Virus record (IMG/VR): IMGVR_UViG_3300036399_000241 | Location: 1-21,681 of that record | Strand: one strand, 5' to 3' | Length of the DNA: 21,681 bases | Source of the DNA: a virus | In this document: in pieces, positions 1 through 7,389 of the stretch | Layout of the letters: each line of letters begins with the position of its first letter | How positions within the stretch are numbered: the stretch's first letter is position 1 | Notes under the pieces: generated by a model | The model's input: the letters and a program-made list of their open reading frames with translations, nothing else | Databases searched by the model: none | What the model was told of the DNA's origin: nothing | Program-made: the position numbers and the translations under genes

Positions 1-1208
1 ACTGGATCAGCCAATTCACCAATTGGGCCAGCACAGACACATGGACTTGCAACAACGGCGTGCTGAACATTGGGGCATGGTCGCTGGCTGTTGATTCAGG
101 TTCGGCGCTGACAAAGACCACAGCCATTAGCAGCTTAACTACGACAACCACGATCACCGTCAACGGTACAACTGACGTTACATACACCGACAACACAGGT
201 ACTCGCGTAACGATCCGTGAGCGCACAGACAAGCTGTTGTCTACCTACGTGACCATCAACGGCACGCCCGTGGGCGGCACGGTTGTTGACGGCACGCTGC
301 GAGCCGGATGGGTGCCGCTGTCAGCGGCTCGCGTTATCACCGTGCAGCCCGCCGATGCCGTGCGAATCGCGGCAAGCTACTACGGCTCCAAGCCTACCGT
401 GTTCAACATGCTGGGCAGCGAGATCGACAAGTTCACGCTTTCGCTTGATACTGAACCCGCGATTGACACGACAACCAACACCACGATCCGCGATGCGATC
501 ACGGCCAGTTTTAGCACGGTCATTAACGGCGCAACTCTTGAAGTCACGATCAACCGGACGCTCAAAGAGTACACGCCCAAGCAGGTGCTGGCCGGACTGG
601 ATTACTACATCGTTTCGCGTGGATTCTTGCTGCACGGGGCCATCGCGCAGAACAACAATGCAAGCCTGTACTCAATGAGTGAAGGCACTATCGTTACTTA
701 TTCCCAGGCCTACAAAATCCGCATGGCAGACCTAGACTCTGGCGGCAGCGCCATCGTGCCGACGACCGTGGGCTACGAGGTGCCGCTGGTAATCTACTAC
801 GAAGACCCGATAACTGGCGTCAAGTCCACCATGACCGTGCTGAACGCATCAGGCGCGTTCCTGGGCACAGCGCCTTGGACGCAAATGCAAGCCAGTATTG
901 GCGATGCGGACCAGTCCAGCATTGCGGCCAAGGTAGACGCCTCAACCGTGCTGGCGAAAGAAGCGACCAGCGCAGCCATCAAAGCCAAGACTGACACCTT
1001 GGTAAATGGTCCAACACTTGTGCAAATTGAAGGGTCAACCGTTCTTGCGAAAGAAGCCACACTTGCAGACAAAGCATCGCAAGCATCGGTGACAGCCTTG
1101 GGCACTCCAATGCAAGCCGGTGAGGTGGTTGATGCAAATATCGTCAAAGTCAATGACGTCTTTATTGACGGCGTGGGCACTCAAGCAGATCCATTTGGGC
1201 CAGTATGA
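1..1208 (+). CDS. Phage structural protein, 5' end missing
   Basis: The reading frame is open from the left edge (first full codon at base 3), so the gene starts outside the window; the first internal ATG/GTG codons are not convincing starts. The visible part, about 400 residues, is Thr/Val/Asn-rich and reads as alternating beta strands up to about 300 residues in. A helical part follows in which the short module STVLAKEAT occurs twice (bases 942-968 and 1036-1062) with AIKAKTD between. The last residues (VNDVFIDGVGTQADPFGP) resemble the C-terminal tags seen on several phage virion proteins. It lies just before the scaffold gene, where P22-like phages normally have the portal, and overlaps the next gene by ATGA. 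Virion protein is likely from composition and place; fibre, decoration and baseplate-like roles are all possible and I cannot assign one. Confidence 0.7.
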   Translation, partial: WISQFTNWASTDTWTCNNGVLNIGAWSLAVDSGSALTKTTAISSLTTTTTITVNGTTDVTYTDNTGTRVTIRERTDKLLSTYVTINGTPVGGTVVDGTLRAGWVPLSAARVITVQPADAVRIAASYYGSKPTVFNMLGSEIDKFTLSLDTEPAIDTTTNTTIRDAITASFSTVINGATLEVTINRTLKEYTPKQVLAGLDYYIVSRGFLLHGAIAQNNNASLYSMSEGTIVTYSQAYKIRMADLDSGGSAIVPTTVGYEVPLVIYYEDPITGVKSTMTVLNASGAFLGTAPWTQMQASIGDADQSSIAAKVDASTVLAKEATSAAIKAKTDTLVNGPTLVQIEGSTVLAKEATLADKASQASVTALGTPMQAGEVVDANIVKVNDVFIDGVGTQADPFGPV

Positions 1209-1651
1209 TGCAAACATGGGATGCTTGGGGCGGTGCGTGGGGTAACTCATGGGGCTTCTCATGGGGCTTTTCTGAGCAAGTACAGGGCGGCGGAGGCTCT
1301 GGCAAAACCCAAAAGAAACGGGGTTGGGCAAACGAACGCGCAGCCTTGGAGCAATCGCTTACATTGCGACAGGCTCAAACTGTTTTGCGTGAAGTCAAGA
1401 AACCCGAAGCCGTCAAACTCGCTCAGAAAATCAACGCTTACGAAGTTGGTAACATTGATCTTGAATCACTGAGAATTGAAAACGCTCAACTGCAAGCAAG
1501 ACTTCAAGTCAAAGAAGAATATCAAGCGGAAATGCAATTGGCCCAACAAGCAATTCAGGCTTACATTGAAGACGAACAAGACGCCATTGATGCATTAATG
1601 CTCAGTGTTGAGATGGATTCAGACATTATTTTGAATGCATTTGCAAATTAG
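1205..1651 (+). CDS. Trp/Gly-rich N-terminus plus coiled-coil hypothetical phage protein
   Basis: A 148-residue protein whose start overlaps the previous stop (ATGA; a second in-frame ATG follows directly), so the two genes are probably translationally coupled. Residues 4-22 are a striking repeat of Trp, Gly, Ser and Phe (WDAWGGAWGNSWGFSWGF), then a Gly-rich linker and a basic patch (KTQKKR). The rest, about residues 45-148, is helical and Gln/Glu-rich, with a clear heptad-like stretch near LRIENAQLQARLQVKEEYQ, and ends in an acidic segment. Short proteins with such a Trp-rich head paired with an upstream beta-rich protein are, as I recall, common in phages of betaproteobacteria, but none has a role I can name. 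A virion-assembly or attachment role is inference from place only. Confidence 0.75.
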   Translation: MMQTWDAWGGAWGNSWGFSWGFSEQVQGGGGSGKTQKKRGWANERAALEQSLTLRQAQTVLREVKKPEAVKLAQKINAYEVGNIDLESLRIENAQLQARLQVKEEYQAEMQLAQQAIQAYIEDEQDAIDALMLSVEMDSDIILNAFAN

Positions 1652-1724
1652 TTGCAGAAAAGCGACAATTAGAACAACGGTATCCACCCAGCCGTTTTAA
1701 TGGGTGAGTTTCACAGGGTCAACG

Positions 1725-2597
1725 ATGAACACACAGGCAGAACAGGACGACGACACCACGAACGACGACACCGCAGTCATCGAGGACGAGGCCACCGAGC
1801 AGCCCGAGGCGCAAGCCGAAGGTGAGCAGGCCCAAGCCCAAGACGACGAGGCCGAATCCGACGAGGTTGTAGTCTCCATTGGTGAGGAAGCGCCGCCTCC
1901 CGAAGAACCAGTACATGCACCTGAATGGGTACGTGAGTTACGAAAGACAAACCGCGAACTTCAGCGCCAAAACCGCGAACTTCAAACAAAGCTGCAAACC
2001 ACAGTACAGACTGAGACCAAGCCGGTCACGCTAGGCCCAAAGCCAAAACTTGAAGATCACGACTATGACGCTGACAAGTACGAGGAAGCATTGACAGGTT
2101 GGTTTGAGCGCAAGCGACAAGCCGATGAAGTCAACGCCAAGCAAGAAGCTGAAGTTATGAATCAGCAAAAAGCCTGGCAAGCTAAGTTGGATGGCTACGG
2201 TAAGGCGAAAGCTGAACTGAAGGTCAAAGACTTTGAAGATGCCGAAGCAGTCGCTCAGGAGTTATTCAACGTCACCCAGCAAGGCGTTATGTTGCAAGGC
2301 GCGGATAACCCCGCACTTGTTGTCTACGCACTCGGTAAGAACCCAAAGAAGGCGCAGGAACTGGCATCCATCAAAGACCCCGTAAAGTTTGCCTTTGCGG
2401 TAGCGAAACTGGAGAAAGATTTGAAAGTTACCAACCGCAGGGCAGCCCCACCGCCCGAAAGAATCGTGTCAGGAACTGGCCGAGTCTCTGGGGCGGTGGA
2501 CTCAACCCTCGAACGGCTGAGAGCAGAAGCGGAAAAGACTGGAAACATGACGAAAGTCATCCAGTACAAAGCGCAAAAGCGATCAGCTTCCAAATGA
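1725..2597 (+). CDS. Head scaffolding protein
   Basis: A 290-residue protein expected to guide assembly of the coat shell and then leave it. ATG 1725 is preferred over the in-frame GTG at 1704, because AGGG lies just upstream of 1725 and nothing similar precedes 1704. Residues 1-60 are extremely acidic and low in complexity (Asp, Glu, Ala, Gln, Thr). A coiled-coil heptad region follows at about 75-95 (NRELQRQNRELQTKLQ). The remainder is charged helix, with a basic C-terminus (final residues KAQKRSASK). Acidic, helical, Lys-tailed proteins directly before a P22-type coat gene are scaffolds; in P22 the basic C-terminal helix-turn-helix binds coat, and the basic end here fits that. Assignment rests on composition and position, not on a detailed match. 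Confidence 0.85.
   Translation: MNTQAEQDDDTTNDDTAVIEDEATEQPEAQAEGEQAQAQDDEAESDEVVVSIGEEAPPPEEPVHAPEWVRELRKTNRELQRQNRELQTKLQTTVQTETKPVTLGPKPKLEDHDYDADKYEEALTGWFERKRQADEVNAKQEAEVMNQQKAWQAKLDGYGKAKAELKVKDFEDAEAVAQELFNVTQQGVMLQGADNPALVVYALGKNPKKAQELASIKDPVKFAFAVAKLEKDLKVTNRRAAPPPERIVSGTGRVSGAVDSTLERLRAEAEKTGNMTKVIQYKAQKRSASK
1950..1984 (+). repeat. Short tandem repeat encoding coiled-coil heptads in the scaffold gene
   Basis: The 14-base unit AACCGCGAACTTCA occurs at 1950-1963 and again at 1971-1984, offset by exactly 21 bases (seven codons). The repeated residues NREL are thus placed one heptad apart, which suggests the zipper grew by a small in-frame duplication. Confidence 0.75.
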
Positions 2598-2619
2598 TTT
2601 TTTAATTTAGGAGCCCATC

Positions 2620-3891
2620 ATGGCTAATGCATTTTCTAAAGAAGAACGTGTCGCGTTTGAAAGTATCCTTGAGGGTTTTCAAGACGCCCTCGTTTTGTCC
2701 CGCAACGTGTCCGTGTTTAACACTGACAGCACCAGCATGGAGCGCAGCCGCGACACCATCTGGCGTCCAATGCCCTACATTGCAACATCTTTCAATTCGA
2801 CTGTTGGCTCGTCCATCTCGTCGAACTACGAAGACATGACGCAATTGTCCGTCCCTGCGACCCTTGGGTTTTCCAAGACAAGCGCATGGAAACTGGACGC
2901 AAAAGAACTGCGCGACGCCTTGCAAGAAAACCGCCTTGGCCAAGCTGCACGCCAAAAGCTGGCCAGCGACATTAACGTGTCTGTCATGAACGTGGCCGCT
3001 AACCAAGGAACTCTGGTCGTGCCTGTTGCTGGTGCATCTGGTGACTACGACGATATCGCCCTGTGCGACAGCTTGTTGAACGAGCAAGGCATCCCAATGG
3101 AGAACCGTTACCTCGCACTGAACAGCCGCGATTACAACGGTCTGGCAGGCAACTTGGCCGCAACCACTCGCAGCTTTGGCAACAGCAAGTCTGACAAGGC
3201 CTATGAGCGCAGCTACGTTGGCATGGTCGCAGGCTTTGAGACCTACAAGCTCGACTACGGCAACCGCATTGCAGCGCAAGCCACAGCGGTCACCATCGCC
3301 ACCAACGGCGCTCAAGTTCGCTTTGTGCCCCGTGCCACCTCCAACTCGGTCGGCGGTCAAATCAACGTGGACAACCGCTATCAAACAGTGACTGTGAGCA
3401 CCACCACCGGCGTCAACGTTGGTGATGCTTTCACGATCCCTGGCATCAACGCACGCCACCACATCACCAAGCTGTCTACCGGCCTGCCCAAGACCTTCCG
3501 AGTTATCTCGGTGGACTCGGGCACGACCATGACAATCAGCCCCCCGATGATTGGCGCAAACTCTAGCCCAACCGACCCAGAGTTGCAGTACCAGAACATT
3601 GAAGTGGCCAGCACATCCGCTACCGCAACGCTGAACTGGCTCAACGACAACGCCACCGGCGTAAACTGCTTCTGGCACAAAGACAGCATCGAGTTGCTGC
3701 CCGGTCGCTACGCTGTCCCCACCGATGCAGGCACATCCGTTATGCGTGCCAGCACCGACCAGGGCATCGAGCTGGTGATGCAAAAGTTCTACGACATTGA
3801 CACCATGACCACAAAGTATCGTCTGGATACTTTGTACGGCGTCACAATGTCCAACCCGCAAATGGCTGGCATCTTGCTGTTTAATCAATAA
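2620..3891 (+). CDS. Major capsid (coat) protein, P22 gp5 type
   Basis: A 423-residue protein that forms the icosahedral head shell. It follows a strong ribosome-binding site (TAGGAG) 6-7 bases before the ATG. Length, the start (MANAFSKEERVAFE), the early conserved-looking stretch RDTIWRPMPYIATS and the place between scaffold and gp4-like genes all fit the P22 coat family (Pfam P22_CoatProtein); P22 gp5 is 430 residues. Residues about 215-340 are Thr/Val-rich beta and probably correspond to the inserted telokin-like I-domain of P22 coat; the C-terminal part returns to the HK97-like core (VMQKFYDIDTMTTKYRLDTLYG). Fold assignment is from family knowledge. The gene is followed by a terminator at 3907-3930, as suits a very highly expressed product. 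Confidence 0.92.
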   Translation: MANAFSKEERVAFESILEGFQDALVLSRNVSVFNTDSTSMERSRDTIWRPMPYIATSFNSTVGSSISSNYEDMTQLSVPATLGFSKTSAWKLDAKELRDALQENRLGQAARQKLASDINVSVMNVAANQGTLVVPVAGASGDYDDIALCDSLLNEQGIPMENRYLALNSRDYNGLAGNLAATTRSFGNSKSDKAYERSYVGMVAGFETYKLDYGNRIAAQATAVTIATNGAQVRFVPRATSNSVGGQINVDNRYQTVTVSTTTGVNVGDAFTIPGINARHHITKLSTGLPKTFRVISVDSGTTMTISPPMIGANSSPTDPELQYQNIEVASTSATATLNWLNDNATGVNCFWHKDSIELLPGRYAVPTDAGTSVMRASTDQGIELVMQKFYDIDTMTTKYRLDTLYGVTMSNPQMAGILLFNQ

Positions 3892-3906
3892 GCAGCACCA
3901 AAGAAT

Positions 3907-3930
3907 GGGGGGCTTTGGCCCCCCTTTCTC
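3907..3930 (+). terminator. Rho-independent terminator after the coat gene
   Basis: A perfect 7-bp stem GGGGGGC/GCCCCCC (3907-3913 with 3918-3924) closes a TTTG loop and is followed by TTTCTCTT. It begins 16 bases after the coat stop codon. The short, interrupted T tract may allow some readthrough into the genes downstream, for which I see no clear new promoter. Confidence 0.85.
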
Positions 3931-3955
3931 TTAGGAAAGCACCCAAAAAGGCCAA

Positions 3956-4219
3956 ATGATGCAAGACGACATCCGCACCCCTCGACACAAAAAGCCGGTC
4001 AAGATTCGCAAACCCTCTCAACCGCTGGACGGCATCAATCATCGACTTCTGCGTGAACAAGCCGCAGCCCAAGCACAGCAGACAGACGAATTCAAACCCG
4101 ACGACACAGAACCCACCCGTGAGGAACTGGAGGCCAAGGCCGCAGAACTTGGTATTCGATTTGACGGTCGCACAAGTGACAAAAAATTGAATTCATTGAT
4201 TGAAGCCAAACTTAAATGA
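3956..4219 (+). CDS. Small protein with C-terminal HeH/SAP-like motif
   Basis: An 87-residue basic-then-acidic protein. ATG 3956 is chosen, with AAGG a few bases upstream; a second ATG follows immediately. Residues 1-35 are basic and Pro-rich (TPRHKKPVKIRKPSQP), the middle is Gln/Ala-rich, and about 54-87 carry TREELEAKAAELGIRFDG then TSDKKLNSLIEAKLK. That helix-extended loop-helix pattern matches the HeH/LEM/SAP-like motif found at the end of many small phage head-region proteins. Such motifs often bind nucleic acid, so a DNA or head-neck role is possible but unproven. The stop overlaps the next start by ATGA. Confidence 0.75.
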   Translation: MMQDDIRTPRHKKPVKIRKPSQPLDGINHRLLREQAAAQAQQTDEFKPDDTEPTREELEAKAAELGIRFDGRTSDKKLNSLIEAKLK

Positions 4220-4683
4220 AAATCGCTTTCCGCAAAACAAACGCCCCAGGATTGATAGCCGGGTTGTTTAATCGCTACACAAAATGGACGCTCAAAACAG
4301 GCTATGCCCATGGTGGCGTAGTCATTGGTGATCAACTTTGGCACACGACAAGATCGGGGTTTTTGGCGGAAAAGTTTACTGATCAGGAAAATTGGGATTT
4401 GTTTGAAACACCAGTAACGGATAAAATCGCATCAGAACGGACTACTAAAGTTCTAAAAATGCGGTATGACCCGTTTTCGCTGCTTGGTTTCAAATTGCCC
4501 TTTAGGTTTTCTGACTCAAAAGGTTTGTATTGTTTTGAAGTCCAATGGATCGCGTTGACGGGGATGCACCCCAATCAACCCATCAGCCCTGACAGTGTTA
4601 TGGCTGAGATCCTGAGGATGCTTAATGCGAAAAGCAATCAAGCTTGCGCTCACGCTGTCAGCGATAATGACGCTCACGGGTAG
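4216..4683 (+). CDS. Putative NlpC/P60-superfamily (permuted papain-like) amidase-fold protein
   Basis: A 155-residue protein translationally coupled to the gene before it (ATGA). Two blocks suggest a circularly permuted NlpC/P60 or LRAT/YiiX-like cysteine hydrolase fold. The first is residues 30-45 (YAHGGVVIGDQLWHTT), with candidate catalytic His32. The second is residues 103-113 (GLYCFEVQWIA), with candidate nucleophile Cys106 at the start of a helix, as in the family pattern 'C-(S/F)-E'. In this superfamily the permuted members have His before Cys, as here. Substrates in the family include peptidoglycan peptides and acylated lipids or proteins; nothing here tells which. It could act in lysis, in entry, or on a host target. 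Its C-terminal end overlaps the next small gene by 59 bases. Confidence 0.65.
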   Translation: MKIAFRKTNAPGLIAGLFNRYTKWTLKTGYAHGGVVIGDQLWHTTRSGFLAEKFTDQENWDLFETPVTDKIASERTTKVLKMRYDPFSLLGFKLPFRFSDSKGLYCFEVQWIALTGMHPNQPISPDSVMAEILRMLNAKSNQACAHAVSDNDAHG

Positions 4684-4801
4684 CATACTCATTCCAATTG
4701 TTCAAACATTTGACCCAGTCATGCAAAATATCATCTATCGAATTCTGTCGCTTCCTTTGATGGTAGCCGTGGCCTATGGTATTTATGGGAGTGAGAAATG
4801 A
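4625..4801 (+). CDS. 58-residue membrane protein with two predicted transmembrane helices
   Basis: A small frame starting at ATG 4625, with GAGG at 4614-4617 (7 bases upstream), overlapping the end of the amidase-fold gene and ending in an ATGA overlap with the next gene. The product begins MRKAIKLALTLSAIM and has hydrophobic stretches at about residues 7-25 and 36-53, separated by a short polar turn with Asp30. The basic N-terminus predicts both ends inside the cell. Size and topology resemble small phage holin-like or accessory membrane proteins, but I recognise no family. Coupling on both sides and a good ribosome-binding site support that it is real. Confidence 0.65.
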   Translation: MRKAIKLALTLSAIMTLTGSILIPIVQTFDPVMQNIIYRILSLPLMVAVAYGIYGSEK

Positions 4802-5043
4802 CAACTGATGAATACACAACAGAAGCATTTGGATTCAAGGTCTTGTTGGGTGGTGGTGCCATGACAACCTTTTCAACTTGGCTTTCATCGCTTGATTGGA
4901 CTACAGTGATAGGTGTGACTGTGATGATTTGCGGTGCAATCCTGCAAATCATTGGCTCTCTCAGAGCCAAAAAAGCTGATCAGCGTGAGCAAGAAAAACA
5001 CGCTATTGAAATGGCTGTTTTACGCAAAAAACTGGAGGAATGA
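4798..5043 (+). CDS. Holin-like small membrane protein
   Basis: An 81-residue protein with one clear transmembrane segment (about residues 34-54, TTVIGVTVMICGAILQIIGS), followed by a strongly charged, helical tail (LRAKKADQREQEKHAIEM to KKLEE). A single helix with a charged cytoplasmic tail fits several small phage holin-like families. The start at 4798 has GGGAG upstream and overlaps the previous stop; a second in-frame ATG at 4861 (MTTFSTWL) could give a 60-residue short form, a dual-start pattern known in lambda S. A structural or membrane-anchoring role is the main alternative, because the recognised lysis genes are about 12 kb away. Confidence 0.65.
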   Translation: MTTDEYTTEAFGFKVLLGGGAMTTFSTWLSSLDWTTVIGVTVMICGAILQIIGSLRAKKADQREQEKHAIEMAVLRKKLEE

Positions 5044-5044
5044 C

Positions 5045-5524
5045 ATGGGATGGACAAAGCGCCAATTTATTGAGCAAGCCTTTGACGAAATCGGGCTGGC
5101 CTCTTACGTTTTTGACCTGACACCTGAGCAACTTCAATCTGCCCTTCGGCGTCTCGACATGATGATGTCCGCATGGAACGCCCTTGGCATTCGATTGTCC
5201 TACCCACTGCCATCAAGCCCTCAAGACAGTGACCTAGACGAACAAACCAACGTGCCCGACAGCGCCAATCAAGCCATCTACACCAACTTGGCAATTAAGC
5301 TGGCCCCGTCTTACGGTAAACAAGTTTTACCAGACACCAAAGCCACAGCCAAAGAGTCTTACAACACGCTCCTGTCACGCGCAGCCATGCCGATGGAACA
5401 GCAACTTCCTGCAACCATGTCAGCAGGCGCAGGTAACAAACCTTGGCGCATTGACAACCCATTCATTCGCCCACCATCTGACCCCGTTTTAGCCGGTGGT
5501 GATGGCCCCATTGAATTTAACTAA
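5045..5524 (+). CDS. P22 gp4-type tail accessory factor (head-tail adaptor)
   Basis: A 159-residue protein. ATG 5045 is chosen because GGAGGA sits at 5034-5039 and the start lies one base after the preceding stop; the upstream in-frame extension runs through another gene. P22 gp4 binds the portal ring and is the first factor that closes the filled head and begins the short tail. The sequence follows the gp4 pattern: helical start (TKRQFIEQAFDEIGLASY), a 'LRRLDMMMSAWNALGI' helix like the LEAMMAEW segment of gp4, then a later helix NLAIKLAPSYGKQV like NLACRIAPDY, and KESYNTLLSRA. Length is close to P22's 166. In P22 this gene follows the coat gene directly; here a four-gene insert separates them. 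Confidence 0.88.
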   Translation: MGWTKRQFIEQAFDEIGLASYVFDLTPEQLQSALRRLDMMMSAWNALGIRLSYPLPSSPQDSDLDEQTNVPDSANQAIYTNLAIKLAPSYGKQVLPDTKATAKESYNTLLSRAAMPMEQQLPATMSAGAGNKPWRIDNPFIRPPSDPVLAGGDGPIEFN

Positions 5525-5532
5525 GGACAATC

Positions 5533-5988
5533 ATGGCCAACATCAATCAACTATCAGGACTTAGCCAACTTTCGGGTGGCGATCTAATTCCTGTGTACGT
5601 CCCCAATAACGGGGATGCTCGCAAAGTCTCAGTAACTCAGTTGCTGCAATACTTTCAGCAAACCTTCGCGGCCCCCACCGTGGCCACAAATCTCTACACC
5701 CCTGGCACTGGATTCAATATCACAGTACCCACGCCAGTCAGTGAACAGCAATGGATGATCATCCAACCTGCTGGCACTTTGGCCGCTGGTACTGTGACCC
5801 TTCCCTTGAACACTGGCGTGCCAGACGGAACTCAGGTAAGAGTCACCACCACACAGATCATTACCACCTTCACGCTGGCCCTGAACGGCGCAACAGCGGC
5901 TTTTGGTGCTCCCACTACTTTGGCCGCTAACGCATTCTTCACAATGCGCTTCTACCAAGCCACCAATAGCTGGTATCGCGTTGGGTAA
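5533..5988 (+). CDS. Small fibre-like virion protein
   Basis: A 151-residue protein with AAGGA before its start. Residues 1-45 (MANINQLSGLSQLSGGDLIP to VSVTQLLQYFQ) resemble an N-terminal attachment segment found on various phage fibre or head-appendage proteins. The rest is beta-rich: Thr/Val/Gly strands and a segment ending in MRFYQATNSWYRVG, typical of small trimeric beta domains that hold an ordered C-terminus. It sits between the gp4-like and gp10-like genes, where P22 has nothing, so it may add a decoration or a fibre to the neck. Role is inference; virion location is likely. Confidence 0.7.
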   Translation: MANINQLSGLSQLSGGDLIPVYVPNNGDARKVSVTQLLQYFQQTFAAPTVATNLYTPGTGFNITVPTPVSEQQWMIIQPAGTLAAGTVTLPLNTGVPDGTQVRVTTTQIITTFTLALNGATAAFGAPTTLAANAFFTMRFYQATNSWYRVG

Positions 5989-5991
5989 GCC

Positions 5992-7389
5992 ATGCAGATT
6001 CAAATTCTTAGCGGGATTTATGCTGACAGCACACCCGAACTGCGAACAGCGTATCCGGTCAACATGGTGCCAGTACCTAAGCAGTCTGGGATTAGTAATG
6101 GGTTCTTGCGCCCCGGTGATGGCATCGTCGCAAATGGGACAGGCCCAGGCATTGATCGAGGTGGTGTGAACTGGAATGGAACTTGTTACCGTGTCATGGG
6201 GACAAAGCTGGTTTCAGTGTCTAGCAATGGAACGGTGACGGTCTTGGGGGATGTGGGCAGCGGTGGGCCTGTCACCTTTGATTACAGCTTTGATTCTTTA
6301 GCCATTGCATCCGGTGGGCGCTTGTATTACTTGAATGGATCACTTACCCAAGTGACAGATACAGACCTTGGTAACGTGGTGGATTTTTGTTGGGTTGACG
6401 GTTATTTTTTGAGCACGGATGGCGAGTTTCTCATTGTGACGGAACTCAACGACCCGACCCAAGTTAACCCATTGAAATATGGAAGCTCAGAGGTTGACCC
6501 GGACCCGGTCTTGGCTATTGTCAAACTTAGAAACGAGGTCTATGCGTTAAACAGACACACTATTGAAGTGTTTGATAACGTAGGTGGTGACTTGTTCCCC
6601 TTTGCACGTATTGAGGGCGCACAGATTCAAAAAGGCGTGATTGGCACACATGCTTGCTGCGTTTACATTGACCGAATTGCTTTTTTAGGTGGAGGCAGAA
6701 ACGAAGCCCCTGGCGTTTACGTGGGCGCGTCATCTGCCACCCAAAAGATCAGTACTCAGGAAATTGACGAACTGCTTTTGACCTACACCGAAGATCAATT
6801 GTCTCAAGTCAGGCTCGAAGCACGTAACGACAAGTCACACCAACATTTGTACGTCCACCTTCCCGACCGTACGATGGTCTACGATGCAGCCGCATCCGAG
6901 GCGCTTGGCGATCAGGTTTGGTTTACCCTTACAACCACAGTTGTCGGATTCAGTCAGTACCGCGCACAAAACATGGTTTGGGCCTACGACAAGTGGCTGG
7001 TTGGCGACCCACAATCTAATTCAATCGGTTACTTGGTGCAAAACACAGGACACCATTGGGGCCAACAGGTTCGATGGGAATTCGGCACGACTATCGTTTA
7101 CAACGAAGGCAACGGCGCAATCTTCAACCGACTTGAATTAGTCAGTTTGACGGGTAGCGTAGCCCTTGGCAAGAATCCACAAATCAGCACCAGTTACAGC
7201 GTCAACGGCCTTGCATGGAGTCAGGACCGAAGCATCTCAGTTGGAACCACTGGAAACACTGCCAAGCGTCTTGCATGGTTTCAGCAAGGCCACATGAGGA
7301 ATTGGAGAATCCAAAGGTTTCGTGGTGACAGTGATGCCCACATTTCCTTTGTTCGCCTCGAAGCTCAGATTGAGGCATTGGCGTACTGA
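5992..7389 (+). CDS. P22 gp10-type packaged-DNA stabilisation (tail hub) protein
   Basis: A 465-residue protein that in P22 forms a hexameric ring below gp4, seals the filled head and receives the tail needle and spikes. P22 gp10 is 472 residues. Shared features include an N-terminal stretch with YPVNMVPVPKQSG and then GFLRPGDG (P22: YLPVNMLATPKE, GYLRSFPG), CYRVMGTKLVSV (P22: VYRVCGGKLYKG), a central IQKGVIGTHACCVYIDRIAFLG (P22 VQKGIAGTYCKTPFADSYAF), HQHLYVHLPDRTMVYDAA (P22 HELLIIHLPRHVLVYDAS) and a C-terminal RNWRIQRFRG. Repeated beta blades are expected. The start at 5992 is the only sensible one, three bases after the previous stop, with a weak ribosome-binding site. The stop overlaps the next start by one base (TGATG). 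Confidence 0.93.
   Translation: MQIQILSGIYADSTPELRTAYPVNMVPVPKQSGISNGFLRPGDGIVANGTGPGIDRGGVNWNGTCYRVMGTKLVSVSSNGTVTVLGDVGSGGPVTFDYSFDSLAIASGGRLYYLNGSLTQVTDTDLGNVVDFCWVDGYFLSTDGEFLIVTELNDPTQVNPLKYGSSEVDPDPVLAIVKLRNEVYALNRHTIEVFDNVGGDLFPFARIEGAQIQKGVIGTHACCVYIDRIAFLGGGRNEAPGVYVGASSATQKISTQEIDELLLTYTEDQLSQVRLEARNDKSHQHLYVHLPDRTMVYDAAASEALGDQVWFTLTTTVVGFSQYRAQNMVWAYDKWLVGDPQSNSIGYLVQNTGHHWGQQVRWEFGTTIVYNEGNGAIFNRLELVSLTGSVALGKNPQISTSYSVNGLAWSQDRSISVGTTGNTAKRLAWFQQGHMRNWRIQRFRGDSDAHISFVRLEAQIEALAY

Noticed and set aside
1685-1706. CACCCA/TGGGTG hairpin before the scaffold gene
   Set aside because: Only 6 bp with a ten-base loop and no T run; a competing AACGG/CCGTT pairing uses some of the same bases. 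Too weak to call.
2602-3888. A 428-codon open frame on the - strand
   Set aside because: It is the exact antisense of the coat gene. The + strand product matches the P22 coat pattern; the - strand product is Cys/His/Val-rich with no recognisable order.
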